DNA of 64,000 bases from Bin87 sp965203985 (GCA_965203985.1 CBDBDS010000002.1:186001-250000), one strand, 5' to 3'. Shown: positions 32,815 through 42,305, counted from the first letter of the stretch. Numbers and translations are program-made. The notes: generated by a model from the letters alone, not told the origin.

Positions 32815-33754
32815 CGCAGGCGAGAGGTACGAATTTGTCGTGGGCGGCAAACCCAACCCGCCCCGGCTGGACGCCTGGCTGGCTCAATTGCCTGAACTGT
32901 CCGCTGCCGGCCTTTCCCGCAGCCGCCTGCAGACCCTGGCCGCCGAAGGCATGATCACCGTCAACGGAGGCGTCGCCCGTCCCTCCCAGCGGATTCGGCC
33001 CCGGGACGCGATAATCGTGAGTGTACCGCCGGCCCGGTCCCCCGCAGACCTGATCCCGCAGGACATACCGGTTCCCGCCGTCTACGAGGACGAGCACCTG
33101 ATCGTGGTGGACAAGCCGGCGGGCCTGCCCGTTCACCCGGGGCCGGGCCATCCCGAAGGCACCCTCGTCAACGCCCTGCTGGCGCGGTGCCCCGACATCC
33201 GCGGGATTGGCGGAGAGTTGCGGCCCGGCATCGTGCACCGTCTGGACCTCGATACCTCCGGCCTGATGGTGGTCGCCAAGACCCAGCCAGCGCACCAACG
33301 GCTCACCGAACAGCTGAAGAACCGCGAATTCCAGAAAGAATATCTGGCCGTGGCCGTGGGCCTCGTCACTCCGGAATCCGGGACCATCGACGCCCCCATC
33401 GCGCGGGACCCGCGCCACCGCCAGAAGATGGCCGTGGACGCCGGCGGGCGCGCCGCGCGCACCCACTACGAGACCATCGAGGAACTGGAAGGGCACACCC
33501 TGCTCAGCCTCGTGCTCGAAACGGGTCGCACTCACCAGATCCGCGTGCATCTGGCGTATCTGGGCTACCCGCTGCTGGGCGACGCGGTTTACGGTAAAGC
33601 CAGCGCCTTGATAAACCGGCAGTTTCTTCACGCGGCGCGCCTGGGTTTCCACCATCCCATAACCGGCGCATGGATGCAGCACTCGTCCGACCTGCCCGCA
33701 GACCTGGAGCGCGTTCTGGTCACTCTGCGCTGTTCTCGTCCGCTCCCCGCCTAG
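32810..33754 (+). CDS. RluA-family 23S rRNA pseudouridine synthase (RluD-like)
   Basis: 314 aa. An S4 RNA-binding domain spans about residues 18-75 (RLDAWLAQLPELSAAGLSRSRLQTLAAEGMITVNG). The catalytic domain follows with VYEDEHLIVVDKPAGLPVHPGPGH, the active-site GIVHRLDLDTSGLMVVAKT (catalytic Asp in HRLDxxTSG) and ETGRTHQIRVHLAYLGYPLLGDAVYG. RluD-like enzymes modify helix 69 of 23S rRNA. The start is a TTG at 32810 inside a repeat; GTG 32840 is an alternative. Its 3' end overlaps the convergent MFS gene by 35 bp. The lspA-rluD order is common in bacteria. Confidence 0.9.
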   Translation: MGAGERYEFVVGGKPNPPRLDAWLAQLPELSAAGLSRSRLQTLAAEGMITVNGGVARPSQRIRPRDAIIVSVPPARSPADLIPQDIPVPAVYEDEHLIVVDKPAGLPVHPGPGHPEGTLVNALLARCPDIRGIGGELRPGIVHRLDLDTSGLMVVAKTQPAHQRLTEQLKNREFQKEYLAVAVGLVTPESGTIDAPIARDPRHRQKMAVDAGGRAARTHYETIEELEGHTLLSLVLETGRTHQIRVHLAYLGYPLLGDAVYGKASALINRQFLHAARLGFHHPITGAWMQHSSDLPADLERVLVTLRCSRPLPA

Positions 33755-35771
33755 TGCGTTCTGGCAGCTCTGCCATCACTGCCTCAAATTCGTCGGACTC
33801 CAAAGCCTGGGCTGCTTCCCGTATGCCGGCCGCCGCGGCGGTCTCTGCTTCTTCGTCGGTAATGCCCAGTTCGGAGGCCGCCGCCCGCGCCGCCTCCAAT
33901 GCTGCCTTGACCGTCCCGGCCGGGTCGCGCCGGGCCTCAACGGCGCCCTGGATCACCCCGAGGGCCGCCCCGCGCAGCGCTTCGGCCGGCGCCACTTGTA
34001 GTTGGTGCAAAGTTCGCAACGTGCCCATCATGGCTCCCTGAGTGACGTTGCCCAGCTCTCCGGTGATGTCGTCTACAGCGTGAACCGCTCCCCGGGTGGC
34101 GTGGCGGGCCAGCTCCAAGCCGTGCCCGGTAGTGTCAGTCATGCGTGACGCGGTATAACTCAGGACGGTTCCCACCTGGTTGGCTACCGTCGCTACCCCG
34201 GCCCGACCGCGTCCGGCGGAAACTACCGCCGCCTGGGTGGAAGCGGCCAACTGGTACGCCGTCACCCCGATGGCTACGTCGGCCCCGGGAATGCGCCGCA
34301 AGTATCCGTAGGATAGGGACGACACCATATTCAGCCCTGGCACCGAAGAGACGGCACGGGCCGCCGGCGCCATTCCGGCCATCAACTCGGCAAGGGCGGC
34401 GTCACGGGAGACCTCGCCTTCCTCGCGCAGGGGCGCCAACAGGTTCAATGACAGCAGACCCAGCACAAAAGCCACGCCAAACAGGAACTCAAAACCGGAT
34501 AGCGACACGGCCGGCAGGGCCATTATTCCATCCGGCGCCGACCAGGTGACGCTCAAATCCAGGGACCGCACTGAAAAATAATCGGCAACCAGCCCACCCA
34601 GGATTGGGCCGATTCCCGAGCCCAGCCCGACCATCATGCCGGCGACGCCGGAAAATGGCACGGCGCGTCCCTCCGGAGCCACCTTTATGGCCAGCGTATT
34701 CACCGTGAGCGTGACCCCGGCAGCCGCGATCCCGCCCAACAGGTGCAGAGCGACCAGCAGAGGCATGGTGAGAAAATAACGCTCCGGATAGGTGGTGAAT
34801 ACCCAACCGATGATGACCAGCAGGTAAAGGGATGCCGACAGGGACAGAACCGTTTTGCTCCCCACCCGGTCAGCGAAGCTTCCCCACACCCGGACAAAGA
34901 GCACGTTGGAAAGCTGGCCCAGCGCGGTCAAACCCATGACCACCGGCAGCGAGATCCCGATCACCTTCAGCATATAGATGGCGAAAAAGGGTACCGCCAG
35001 GTTGGAGATCAAGCTCCAGGCGAACAGAAACCTGATGAGCCGAAAATAGTTGGGATCCCGTAGCGGCGCCAGCAGCATCCGCACCGGGGACTGCTCGGAT
35101 TGAGCTGATGGAGGCATCATGGGCTCTGCGGCCCTGGACATCGCAAATGCCCCGAAGGTTCCGAAGACGCAGACCCCGCCAACGATCAGGAACGAAAAGG
35201 CGAAAACTTCATCGCCAGATCGGGCAATGCTCTCCCACCATTGGACGAAAAAACCGCCGGCCAGCCCTATTGCCGAGATTGCGATGGTGACCATCGCTAG
35301 GCGGCGGCCAAAGTAACTGGCCAGTTGGTCGGGAGGAACCAGATCGCGCAGCCAGGTGTTGGACGTCGTGACCCAAAGGGAGTTCAACGCTCCGTGGACG
35401 CCGAGGCAAACGATCACCAGGAACACGGCCGTTTTGCCCGGCGTGTCCAGCACCAAAGGAACCAGGCCGATGGGAAGCCACACCAGTTGCATCAGCGCAA
35501 AGGCGGGCCACCCCAGGGCCTTGCGACTCCGGAACACTTCCACCAAGAGGACGGCGGGCAACCGCATCACCTGCGTGATGAAAGGCAGCGCCGCGATTAT
35601 TCCCACCTCCAGGTTATTGGCCCCAAGGGCCAGCGCGTAGGCGGCCATCAAACCGCCGGTTCCCAGGCTCCTCATGCCGCCGGCGGACATGCCGCTCCAG
35701 TCCATGTAGCGGAGGCTACGCTGGGTTTCTCCCTCGGTGAGGGTAGGCTGGGGTCGCAGGAAGGCGAACAT
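33720..35771 (-). CDS. MFS transporter with long C-terminal helical extension
   Basis: 683 aa. Residues about 20-455 are a 12-helix MFS carrier (IIAALPFITQVMRLPAVLLVEVFRSRKALGWPAFALMQLVWLP; ARGSFADRVGSKTVLSLSASLYLLVI-like loop; LLALHLLGGIAAAGVTLTVNTLA). The remaining about 225 residues are Ala-rich amphipathic helices without obvious membrane spans (QLAASTQAAVVSAGRGRAGVATVANQV; HAVDDITGELGNVTQGAMMGTLRTL), ending acidic. Normal MFS proteins stop near 430. AGGATAAC precedes the ATG. The extension may be a scaffold or regulatory domain. Confidence 0.85.
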   Translation of the reverse strand: MFAFLRPQPTLTEGETQRSLRYMDWSGMSAGGMRSLGTGGLMAAYALALGANNLEVGIIAALPFITQVMRLPAVLLVEVFRSRKALGWPAFALMQLVWLPIGLVPLVLDTPGKTAVFLVIVCLGVHGALNSLWVTTSNTWLRDLVPPDQLASYFGRRLAMVTIAISAIGLAGGFFVQWWESIARSGDEVFAFSFLIVGGVCVFGTFGAFAMSRAAEPMMPPSAQSEQSPVRMLLAPLRDPNYFRLIRFLFAWSLISNLAVPFFAIYMLKVIGISLPVVMGLTALGQLSNVLFVRVWGSFADRVGSKTVLSLSASLYLLVIIGWVFTTYPERYFLTMPLLVALHLLGGIAAAGVTLTVNTLAIKVAPEGRAVPFSGVAGMMVGLGSGIGPILGGLVADYFSVRSLDLSVTWSAPDGIMALPAVSLSGFEFLFGVAFVLGLLSLNLLAPLREEGEVSRDAALAELMAGMAPAARAVSSVPGLNMVSSLSYGYLRRIPGADVAIGVTAYQLAASTQAAVVSAGRGRAGVATVANQVGTVLSYTASRMTDTTGHGLELARHATRGAVHAVDDITGELGNVTQGAMMGTLRTLHQLQVAPAEALRGAALGVIQGAVEARRDPAGTVKAALEAARAAASELGITDEEAETAAAAGIREAAQALESDEFEAVMAELPERTRRGADENSAE

Positions 35772-35824
35772 TGCAAAGTTATCCTATCAGGCTGACGGGT
35801 GCGCCGGCGCCATCGTATGCACGA

Positions 35825-35830
35825 TATAAT
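35825..35830 (+). promoter_or_regulatory. -10 box of glnS
   Basis: TATAAT gives a predicted start near 35837 and a 47-nt leader before the ATG at 35884. No -35 is visible. Confidence 0.45.
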
Positions 35831-35883
35831 CAAAAGGCGCGCCGCGCCTCTGCGGTGTATCTTGGAAACCAGGCAACCCGAAC

Positions 35884-37578
35884 ATGACCGCTAACGCACC
35901 CACCCCAGCCGGCGAAACTCCCTCCGACTTCATCCGCGCCATCATCAACGAGGACCAGGCCGTCGGCGCCTACGACGGCCGTGTGGTCACCCGGTTCCCT
36001 CCCGAGCCCAACGGCTACCTCCACATCGGCCATGCCAAGTCGATCTGCCTCAACTTCGGCGTCGGCGAGCAGTACAAGGGCGCCCGGTGCCACATGCGGT
36101 TCGACGACACCAACCCGACGCGCGAGGACATCGAGTACGTCGAATCGATCCTCGCCGACGTGAAATGGCTGGGCTTCGATTGGGGCGAAAACCTCTTCTA
36201 CGCTTCGGACTATTTTGAGCAGCTGTACCAGTACGCGGAGCAACTCATCCGCGACGGCAACGCCTACGTGGACAACCTCACCGCCGAAGAGATCAGGGAC
36301 TACCGCGGCACCCTCACCGAACCCGGCAAGAAGAGTCCCGACCGCGACCGCCCAGCCGAGGAGAGCCTGGACCTCTTCCGGCGGATGCGCGCCGGCGAGT
36401 TCGCCGATGGCGAGTACGTCCTGCGCGCCAAAATCGACATGGCGTCGCCTAACCTCAACATGCGCGACCCGGTGCTCTATCGCATCCGACACGCGGAGCA
36501 CCACCGAACCGGCGACGACTGGTGCATCTACCCCATGTACGACTACGCCCACTCCCTGTCAGATTCCATCGAGGAGATCACTCACTCCCTGTGCACCCTG
36601 GAGTTCGAGGATCACCGGCCGCTGTACGACTGGTGCCAGGAGGCGCTGGGCATCTACCGCAGCCGCCAGATCGAGTTCGCCCGGCTCAACCTGACCCACA
36701 CCGTGATGAGCAAGCGCCGCCTGCGACAACTGGTCGAAGAGGGCCACGTTGCCGGCTGGGACGATCCGCGCATGCCCACTCTGAGCGCCCTCCGCCGCCG
36801 CGGCTACACCCCCGAGTCGATCCGCGACATGTGCGAGCGCGTGGGCGTAGCCCGTCGCAACAGCGTGACCGAACTCGCCTTGCTCGAACACTGCCTGCGC
36901 GAGGACCTCAACCGCCGGGCTCCCCGGCGCATGGCCGTGCTGCGACCGTTGAAGTTGGTGATCACCAACTATCCGGAAGGCGGCAGCGAGGAGTTCCAGG
37001 CCATCAACAACCCCGAGGATGAATCGATGGGAACACGGAGTGTGCCCTTTGGCCGTGAGGTGTACATCGAGCGGGATGACTTCATGGAAGACCCTCCCCG
37101 ACGGTTCTACCGCCTGGCGCCGGGCCGGGAGGTTCGCCTACGCTACGCCTGTCTCATCACCTGCACCGACGTTGTGAAGGATGAGCAGGGTGAGATCATC
37201 GAGGTCCATTGCACCTATGATCCCGACAGCCGGGGCGGCAACGCCCCTGACGGCCGCCGGGTCCAGGGCACCATCCACTGGGTTTCGGCCGCTCGCGCTG
37301 TGCCCCTGGAAATTCGCCTCTACGACAACCTGTTCACGGAATCCGATCCGGCCGGAAGCGATACCGATTTCCTGGACCTGATCAACCACGACTCCCTGGA
37401 AACGGTCACCGCCATGGGCGAACCCGCCTTGGCGAAGGCGAATGCCGGCGACCGGCTCCAGTTCGAGCGGTTGGGCTACTTCTGCGCCGACACTGACTCC
37501 AGGCCCGGGGCGCCGGTGTTCAACCGCACCACCACCCTTCGCGACACTTGGGCCCGCATCAGCCAACGAGACGCCTGA
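35884..37578 (+). CDS. glnS: Glutaminyl-tRNA synthetase
   Basis: 564 aa class Ib synthetase charging tRNA-Gln directly. The HIGH signature is in RFPPEPNGYLHIGHAKSICLNFG, and the KMSKS equivalent is VMSKRRL. GlnRS-specific features are YDYAHSLSDSIEEITHSLCTLEFEDHRPLYDW, and the C-terminal beta-barrel anticodon domain with TNYPEGGSEEF, PFGREVYIERDDFME and GTIHWVSA. Length matches bacterial GlnRS. gltX follows 118 nt downstream. Confidence 0.96.
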   Translation: MTANAPTPAGETPSDFIRAIINEDQAVGAYDGRVVTRFPPEPNGYLHIGHAKSICLNFGVGEQYKGARCHMRFDDTNPTREDIEYVESILADVKWLGFDWGENLFYASDYFEQLYQYAEQLIRDGNAYVDNLTAEEIRDYRGTLTEPGKKSPDRDRPAEESLDLFRRMRAGEFADGEYVLRAKIDMASPNLNMRDPVLYRIRHAEHHRTGDDWCIYPMYDYAHSLSDSIEEITHSLCTLEFEDHRPLYDWCQEALGIYRSRQIEFARLNLTHTVMSKRRLRQLVEEGHVAGWDDPRMPTLSALRRRGYTPESIRDMCERVGVARRNSVTELALLEHCLREDLNRRAPRRMAVLRPLKLVITNYPEGGSEEFQAINNPEDESMGTRSVPFGREVYIERDDFMEDPPRRFYRLAPGREVRLRYACLITCTDVVKDEQGEIIEVHCTYDPDSRGGNAPDGRRVQGTIHWVSAARAVPLEIRLYDNLFTESDPAGSDTDFLDLINHDSLETVTAMGEPALAKANAGDRLQFERLGYFCADTDSRPGAPVFNRTTTLRDTWARISQRDA

Positions 37579-37696
37579 TCATCCCATGACACCGCCTGCC
37601 CGCGGTCGGCACCCCGCCACCCGGCATGTGAACAAACCGTTCCGTCCCCACGGCCGCTGAATCCACCGGGACGGCGATACGAGGAGGCCAACCGTC

Positions 37697-39169
37697 GTGT
37701 CCGCGCCCGTTCGCGTTCGTTACGCACCCAGCCCCACCGGCAACCCACACATCGGCAACATCCGCACCGCCATGTTCAACTGGCTGTTCGCCCGTCGCAA
37801 CGGCGGGCAGTTCGTCGTGCGCGTGGAGGACACCGACCAGGGTAGGATCACCGAAGGCGCGGTGGATCACATTCTGGACGGGCTGGAGTGGCTGGGAATC
37901 GACTGGGACGAGGGCCCCCGGGTCGACGGCCCCTACGGACCGTACTTCCAGTCCGAGCGTCTTGAACGCTACCACGCTGCCGCCGAGCGACTCATCGCTT
38001 CGGGCAACGCGTACCGCTGCTACTGCCCGCCGGAGCGGGTCGCCGAGCTGCGCAAGGAGCAGGCCCGCAACAAGCAACGGCAGGGCTACGACAGCCGTTG
38101 CCGGTACCTGTCCGATGCTGAGCGACGCGCCAAGGAAGCGGAGGGCGTCCCCTCCGTCCTGCGCTTCGCCATGCCCCAGGATGGCGTCACTTCCGTGGAG
38201 GACTCCATCCGCGGCCACGTCGAATGGCAGAACGACCTTACCGACGATTTCGTCCTGGTCAAGTCCGACGGGTTCCCCACGTACCACATGGCCGTGGTGG
38301 TGGATGATCACGCTATGGCAATCTCCCACGTGCTCCGAGCCGAAGAATGGCTGCCCAGCACGCCGCGCCACGTGCAGCTGTACCGTGCTCTCGGCCTCGA
38401 CATGCCAACCTTCGGCCACCTGCCCATGATCCTGGGCTCGGACCGGGCCAAGCTTTCCAAGCGACACGGCGCTACGTCCCTCATGGAATACCGCGACGAC
38501 GGGTTCCTCCCCGAGGCGCTGATCAATTTCATGGCCCTCCTGGGGTGGTCGCTGGACGGCGAGACCGAGGTGATGACCGCCGACACCATACGGGACAACT
38601 TCACCCTGGAGCGCGTCGGCAAGCCGGCGGCGATCTTCGACCTGGACAAGTTGCAGTGGATGAATGGCGTCTACATTCGCCAAACCGACGACGCCGACCT
38701 GGCCGACCGCATCCTGCCCTTCCTGGAGCAGGAATATCCCGCCACGCTATTGCCCATCGACCGCGATTACCTGCTCCGGATCGTGCCGCTGGTGCAGGAA
38801 CGGCTCAAGACCCTGGCCGACGCGCCCGAGATGCTCTCCTACTTTTTCGAGGAGACGCTCGACTATGATCCGGCCAGCGTCGTCCAGAGGGGTATGGATC
38901 CAGCCGGCGCCCACGCCGCAATCCTACGGGCCCAGTCCGACCTGACATCGGTGCCGGACGCCGAATTTCAACATGAAAACCTTGAAAATATTCTCAGGGC
39001 CAGCGGCCAAGACCTGGAATTGTCGGGGCGGCAGTTCTTCGGCGCGCTCCGGTCGGCCATAACCGGCCGCACGGCAACGCCACCTCTGTTCGAAATGATG
39101 GAAGTGATGGGCCGGGAACGGGTGCTGCTAAGGCTGGAAGCAGCGGCGGAGAAGTTGTCCGCCCTCTAG
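37697..39169 (+). CDS. gltX: Glutamyl-tRNA synthetase
   Basis: 490 aa. RVRYAPSPTGNPHIGNIRTAMFNWLFAR carries the HIGH motif (HIGN), and ILGSDRAKLSKRHGATS carries KMSKS. The helical anticodon-binding C-terminus is of the bacterial type. Start is GTG 37697, with GAGGAGG 9 nt upstream. With glnS beside it, this organism can charge Glu and Gln by separate enzymes, so GluRS is probably of the discriminating type. Its 3' end overlaps the convergent channel gene by 4 nt. Confidence 0.96.
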   Translation: MSAPVRVRYAPSPTGNPHIGNIRTAMFNWLFARRNGGQFVVRVEDTDQGRITEGAVDHILDGLEWLGIDWDEGPRVDGPYGPYFQSERLERYHAAAERLIASGNAYRCYCPPERVAELRKEQARNKQRQGYDSRCRYLSDAERRAKEAEGVPSVLRFAMPQDGVTSVEDSIRGHVEWQNDLTDDFVLVKSDGFPTYHMAVVVDDHAMAISHVLRAEEWLPSTPRHVQLYRALGLDMPTFGHLPMILGSDRAKLSKRHGATSLMEYRDDGFLPEALINFMALLGWSLDGETEVMTADTIRDNFTLERVGKPAAIFDLDKLQWMNGVYIRQTDDADLADRILPFLEQEYPATLLPIDRDYLLRIVPLVQERLKTLADAPEMLSYFFEETLDYDPASVVQRGMDPAGAHAAILRAQSDLTSVPDAEFQHENLENILRASGQDLELSGRQFFGALRSAITGRTATPPLFEMMEVMGRERVLLRLEAAAEKLSAL

Positions 39170-40083
39170 TCCGGCCGTGGTTCCGGCATGGGCTGGCCAC
39201 AGTGCGGGCAAATCTCGCCGCCGGACGGACGTGCGAGCCCGCCGTCGTTCCCAGCGTCCGCCACCTGTGTTTCCATCATTCCTGCGCTGATGATGCCGGC
39301 CGGTAGCGCGAAAAGCCCAATGCCCAGCAGGGCGATGACCGCAGCCAGCAAACGCCCCGCAAGGGTTACCGGCACCAGATCACCATATCCCACCGTCGTC
39401 AGCGTCACCACGGCCCACCACATCGCCGCCGGTATGCTGGAGAATACCTCCGACTGGGGCCCTTTTTCGGCGAAGTACATCAGCGCCGCCGCTACCACCA
39501 ATAGCACCAGCAGTCCGGCCAGCGTGGCCAGCAGCTGGCTCCCTTTCTGACGCAACACGACGGCCAGCCGGCGCCCGCCGGGGAAATACCTCGCCAGCTT
39601 CATGGTGCGGGTCAGGAGACGGACGGCCAGGAGGAAGGAGAGGTTGGGCCCCCCACCGGTCGCCAGCAGCCATACGGCGGCTACCGCCGACGGCGCCAGG
39701 GCCGCAGCGTCGATCAGAGCGACCGGCGAAATAACGTACCGCCACCGCTGTCGCCACGGTGACCCGCCCAGACCCGCTTCCGGCGCGGACCACAGCCGCA
39801 GGGCGTACTCCGCCAGGAACACCGCCACGGTGATGTCCTCGATGAGGCGGAACCAGAAGTCAAAATCTGCCCGGAAACTCGGCACCGTCCACAGGATCAG
39901 CGAGGTCGAGTTGATGACCACCACCGCCACCAACGCAAACTCCACCAGGAATGAGCCCTTATCCTGGCTCAGGCCGAACCCCCGGAATCGTTGACCGCCC
40001 TGGGGATCCAACAAATTGAACACCCGGCGGCGCAGGGTGGGTGGCGCCGTGTCTCGGATAGGGGTCGGATCGTTCACAGGCAA
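39166..40083 (-). CDS. Voltage-gated-type potassium channel with C-terminal zinc-ribbon stub
   Basis: 305 aa six-helix ion channel. S1-S4 occupy about residues 45-175, with a basic S4-like segment LLTRTMKLARYFPGGRRL. The pore reads IPAAMWWAVVTLTTVGYGDLVP, containing the K+ selectivity filter TVGYGD, followed by S6. The C-terminal tail ends GEICPHCGQPMPEPRPD, one CxxC knuckle that could bind metal as a tetramer. No RCK domain is attached. Confidence 0.88.
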   Translation of the reverse strand: MPVNDPTPIRDTAPPTLRRRVFNLLDPQGGQRFRGFGLSQDKGSFLVEFALVAVVVINSTSLILWTVPSFRADFDFWFRLIEDITVAVFLAEYALRLWSAPEAGLGGSPWRQRWRYVISPVALIDAAALAPSAVAAVWLLATGGGPNLSFLLAVRLLTRTMKLARYFPGGRRLAVVLRQKGSQLLATLAGLLVLLVVAAALMYFAEKGPQSEVFSSIPAAMWWAVVTLTTVGYGDLVPVTLAGRLLAAVIALLGIGLFALPAGIISAGMMETQVADAGNDGGLARPSGGEICPHCGQPMPEPRPD

Positions 40084-40478
40084 TTGCCGGTCCCTATGGT
40101 GTACCAGGCAGCCGCATCGGGCTGCTATCCAATTTCGCTACCGGGTAAGGAGTGTGGATCGGGTCCGGTCGCGCCGGGCAAAACATACCATCGCGAACCG
40201 GGCGTGCGCCACCGTCGCATGGCGGCGTGTCGTTTGGAAGAATTTCGAAAATCAATCAAAACTATTAGCTTTTTTGGGTTGACACCAACGCTTTCGGGGG
40301 TTGTAAAGTAATCGCCATGGTACCGACCGTACGCACAGTCGGATTGACTTGTGGAATGGCCGGATAAGGCCAATCGATAGCCTTACCCACTTTCAGTGCG
40401 GAGATAAACAACCGGGCGGACGCGGTGATTGGGAACGGGCGGCGATAAAAAATGCGTATGTTCAGGAGCGATTGAGAG
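40084..40478. other. 395-bp intergenic region between channel and MBL genes
   Basis: Divergent spacer with no ORF I trust. It holds the TTGACA promoter (40279-40307), a small hairpin TGGCC-ggataa-GGCCA near 40355-40370, an AT-rich patch with a T6 run at 40270-40275, and a GCAGCC/GGCTGC hairpin near 40111-40128. No RNA gene was recognised. Confidence 0.5.
40279..40307 (+). promoter_or_regulatory. TTGACA-type promoter upstream of the MBL gene
   Basis: TTGACA (40279-40284), a 17-nt spacer, then TGTAAA (40302-40307, 4 of 6 matches). The leader to ATG 40479 would be about 165 nt and includes the TGGCC/GGCCA hairpin. Confidence 0.5.
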
Positions 40479-41309
40479 ATGACGGTAAGCGCTGCGAAAA
40501 TTATCAGCGACGGAGTGTTCAAGGTCGACGGCGGATCGAGTTTCGGATCAATACCCAAAATGTTGTGGGAGAACCGGGTTTCGACCGACCGCAAAAACCG
40601 GGTGACCATGGGGCTGAATTGCCTGTTGATCGAGTGCGCCGGCAAGAAAATCATCGTGGATACCGGCGTGGGCCCCAAGGACAACTATCGCGACAAGGAA
40701 ATGTACGGCCTTGTCCCCAGCCGCCTCATGCGAAGCCTCAAGGGGCTGGGTCTGGGCCCGCGAGACATCGATGCCGTGGTGCTCTCCCATCTGCACTTCA
40801 GCCACGCCGGCGGGTCAACCCGCATGGACCGCCTGGGCGACATGGTACCCTCCTTTCCACGTGCAACCTATTACGTCCAGCGCGCCAGCTGGGAGGACGC
40901 CCACAACCCTTCGTTGCGCAACACCGAGGCGTTCCGGGTTGACGACTTTGCGCCGATCGCCGACCGCGGGCAATTGGAACTCCTGGATGGCGATACCGAG
41001 TTGTTCCCCGGCCTGACGCTGGTGGTCACCGACGGACACTGCCTGGGACACCAGATCGCCGTGTTCGCCTACGGCGGCGAGCGCGTCGTCTACCTCGGGG
41101 ACCTGGTCCCAACCCCCCATCACCTGGGCCTGACCATCATCTCGTCCTTCGATTATGAACCGGAAACTACCCTGGATCAGAAGCGCGACATCCTGGCCGA
41201 GGCCGAGCGGCAGGGACACCTCCTGATATTCCCCCACGGCCACGAGACCCGGGCCGGCTACCTGGAGCGCCGCCAGGACATGAGCTACCTGCGCCCCGTG
41301 GAGTTTTAG
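40479..41309 (+). CDS. MBL-fold metallo-hydrolase with altered metal motif
   Basis: 276 aa cytosolic metallo-beta-lactamase-fold enzyme, N-acyl-homoserine-lactonase/glyoxalase-like. The core motif is VVLSHLHFSHAGGS: HxHxSH, where the canonical Asp of HxHxDH is Ser. Other ligands look present: DGHCLGHQ (His), YLGDLVPT (Asp) and FPHGHE (late His). Losing the Asp should weaken the second zinc site. AGGAG lies upstream of ATG 40479. Confidence 0.83.
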   Translation: MTVSAAKIISDGVFKVDGGSSFGSIPKMLWENRVSTDRKNRVTMGLNCLLIECAGKKIIVDTGVGPKDNYRDKEMYGLVPSRLMRSLKGLGLGPRDIDAVVLSHLHFSHAGGSTRMDRLGDMVPSFPRATYYVQRASWEDAHNPSLRNTEAFRVDDFAPIADRGQLELLDGDTELFPGLTLVVTDGHCLGHQIAVFAYGGERVVYLGDLVPTPHHLGLTIISSFDYEPETTLDQKRDILAEAERQGHLLIFPHGHETRAGYLERRQDMSYLRPVEF

Positions 41310-41353
41310 ATCCGCACGCCGGCGGGAGCCGCTCGCCAGGATGCGACAGCAGC

Positions 41354-41375
41354 CCGGGCGGCGCTGACCGCCCGG
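41354..41375. terminator. GC hairpin between convergent genes
   Basis: CCGGGCGG (41354-41361) pairs exactly with CCGCCCGG (41368-41375) over a 6-nt loop, midway between the MBL stop and the hydrolase stop. There is no T-run; it may end transcription from both sides. Confidence 0.45.
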
Positions 41376-41384
41376 CGGGCTCCT

Positions 41385-42254
41385 CTAGCGCGACCCCGTG
41401 CTGTACGGTGTATCCCCCAGCGGGTGATCCGCCCATTTCCCCGCATCAACGGCGGTGAGGAAATCACCCACCAGCTGATTGAACAACGCGGGTTCCTCAA
41501 GGTTGATGGCGTGGCCGCACTGCGGCAGTACCGCCAGTCCGCTCCGGGGGATGTGCCTTTTCATCATTATCGATGGCTCGACGCACGGGTCGTCCTCGTC
41601 GCCGATCATGATCAACGTGGGCACCTGGAGCTGATTCATCTGCGGAATCAGTTGGTCGACGGTCGGACGACGCAACTGCACGCCGCGGAAGGTATAGGCC
41701 GAGCCTCGGGCGTTGTGCCCAAACAGCAGCCGCATGAATTCCTCGTAACCGCGCGGGTCCTTCCGCTGGAGCTGCACCCGGGTCGGCCCGCTGCCGTAGT
41801 CCTTCATCACCGGCGGAGTTCCCTCGGCCAGCAGGCGGGCGGCCATGGCCTCCCCGCCGGAGCGAAACGCCTCGTTGTGCGTGGTTCCTGATCCAGCCGA
41901 TGCAACGATGATGGCTTTGCATCGCTCCGGATAGCGCAGGGCGAAATTCAGCGCCACGTTGCCGCCCATCGACAGCCCGCCAATGTACGCCTGCTCAAGT
42001 CCCAGGTGGTCCATCAGGCGGCGCAGGTCTTCAATGGTTATGTCCTGGGAATACGCCTCAGGATCGTTGGGCACGTCCGACGGCGGATAGCCCCGGTCGT
42101 TGTACGTGATCACGCGGTAGCGGTGGCTGAAGTAGCGCACCTGCTGCTCCCAACTCTCGTAGGAGCCGGCAAACTCGTGGCTCCAGATGAGCGGGAACCC
42201 TTCGCCGGTGGACTGGTAGAAAATGCGAACGCCGTCGGAATCAAAAGTGGGCAT
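41385..42254 (-). CDS. Alpha/beta hydrolase
   Basis: 289 aa. Opening VRIFYQSTGEGFPLIWSHEFAGSYESWEQQV is typical of esterase/lactonase/haloperoxidase-type hydrolases, with oxyanion His in SHEF. The nucleophile elbow is YIGGLSMGGNVAL, the acid IGDEDDPCV, and the catalytic His PQCGHAINLEEP. I start at ATG 42254 (CTGGAGAGC upstream) rather than 42 nt earlier. The substrate is unknown. Downstream of three Uma2 genes on the same strand. Confidence 0.85.
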   Translation of the reverse strand: MPTFDSDGVRIFYQSTGEGFPLIWSHEFAGSYESWEQQVRYFSHRYRVITYNDRGYPPSDVPNDPEAYSQDITIEDLRRLMDHLGLEQAYIGGLSMGGNVALNFALRYPERCKAIIVASAGSGTTHNEAFRSGGEAMAARLLAEGTPPVMKDYGSGPTRVQLQRKDPRGYEEFMRLLFGHNARGSAYTFRGVQLRRPTVDQLIPQMNQLQVPTLIMIGDEDDPCVEPSIMMKRHIPRSGLAVLPQCGHAINLEEPALFNQLVGDFLTAVDAGKWADHPLGDTPYSTGSR

Positions 42255-42305
42255 CAATGCTCTCCAGGCGGGAAGTAAAATTGGGTTCTCAGGCAATGGC
42301 AGGGA

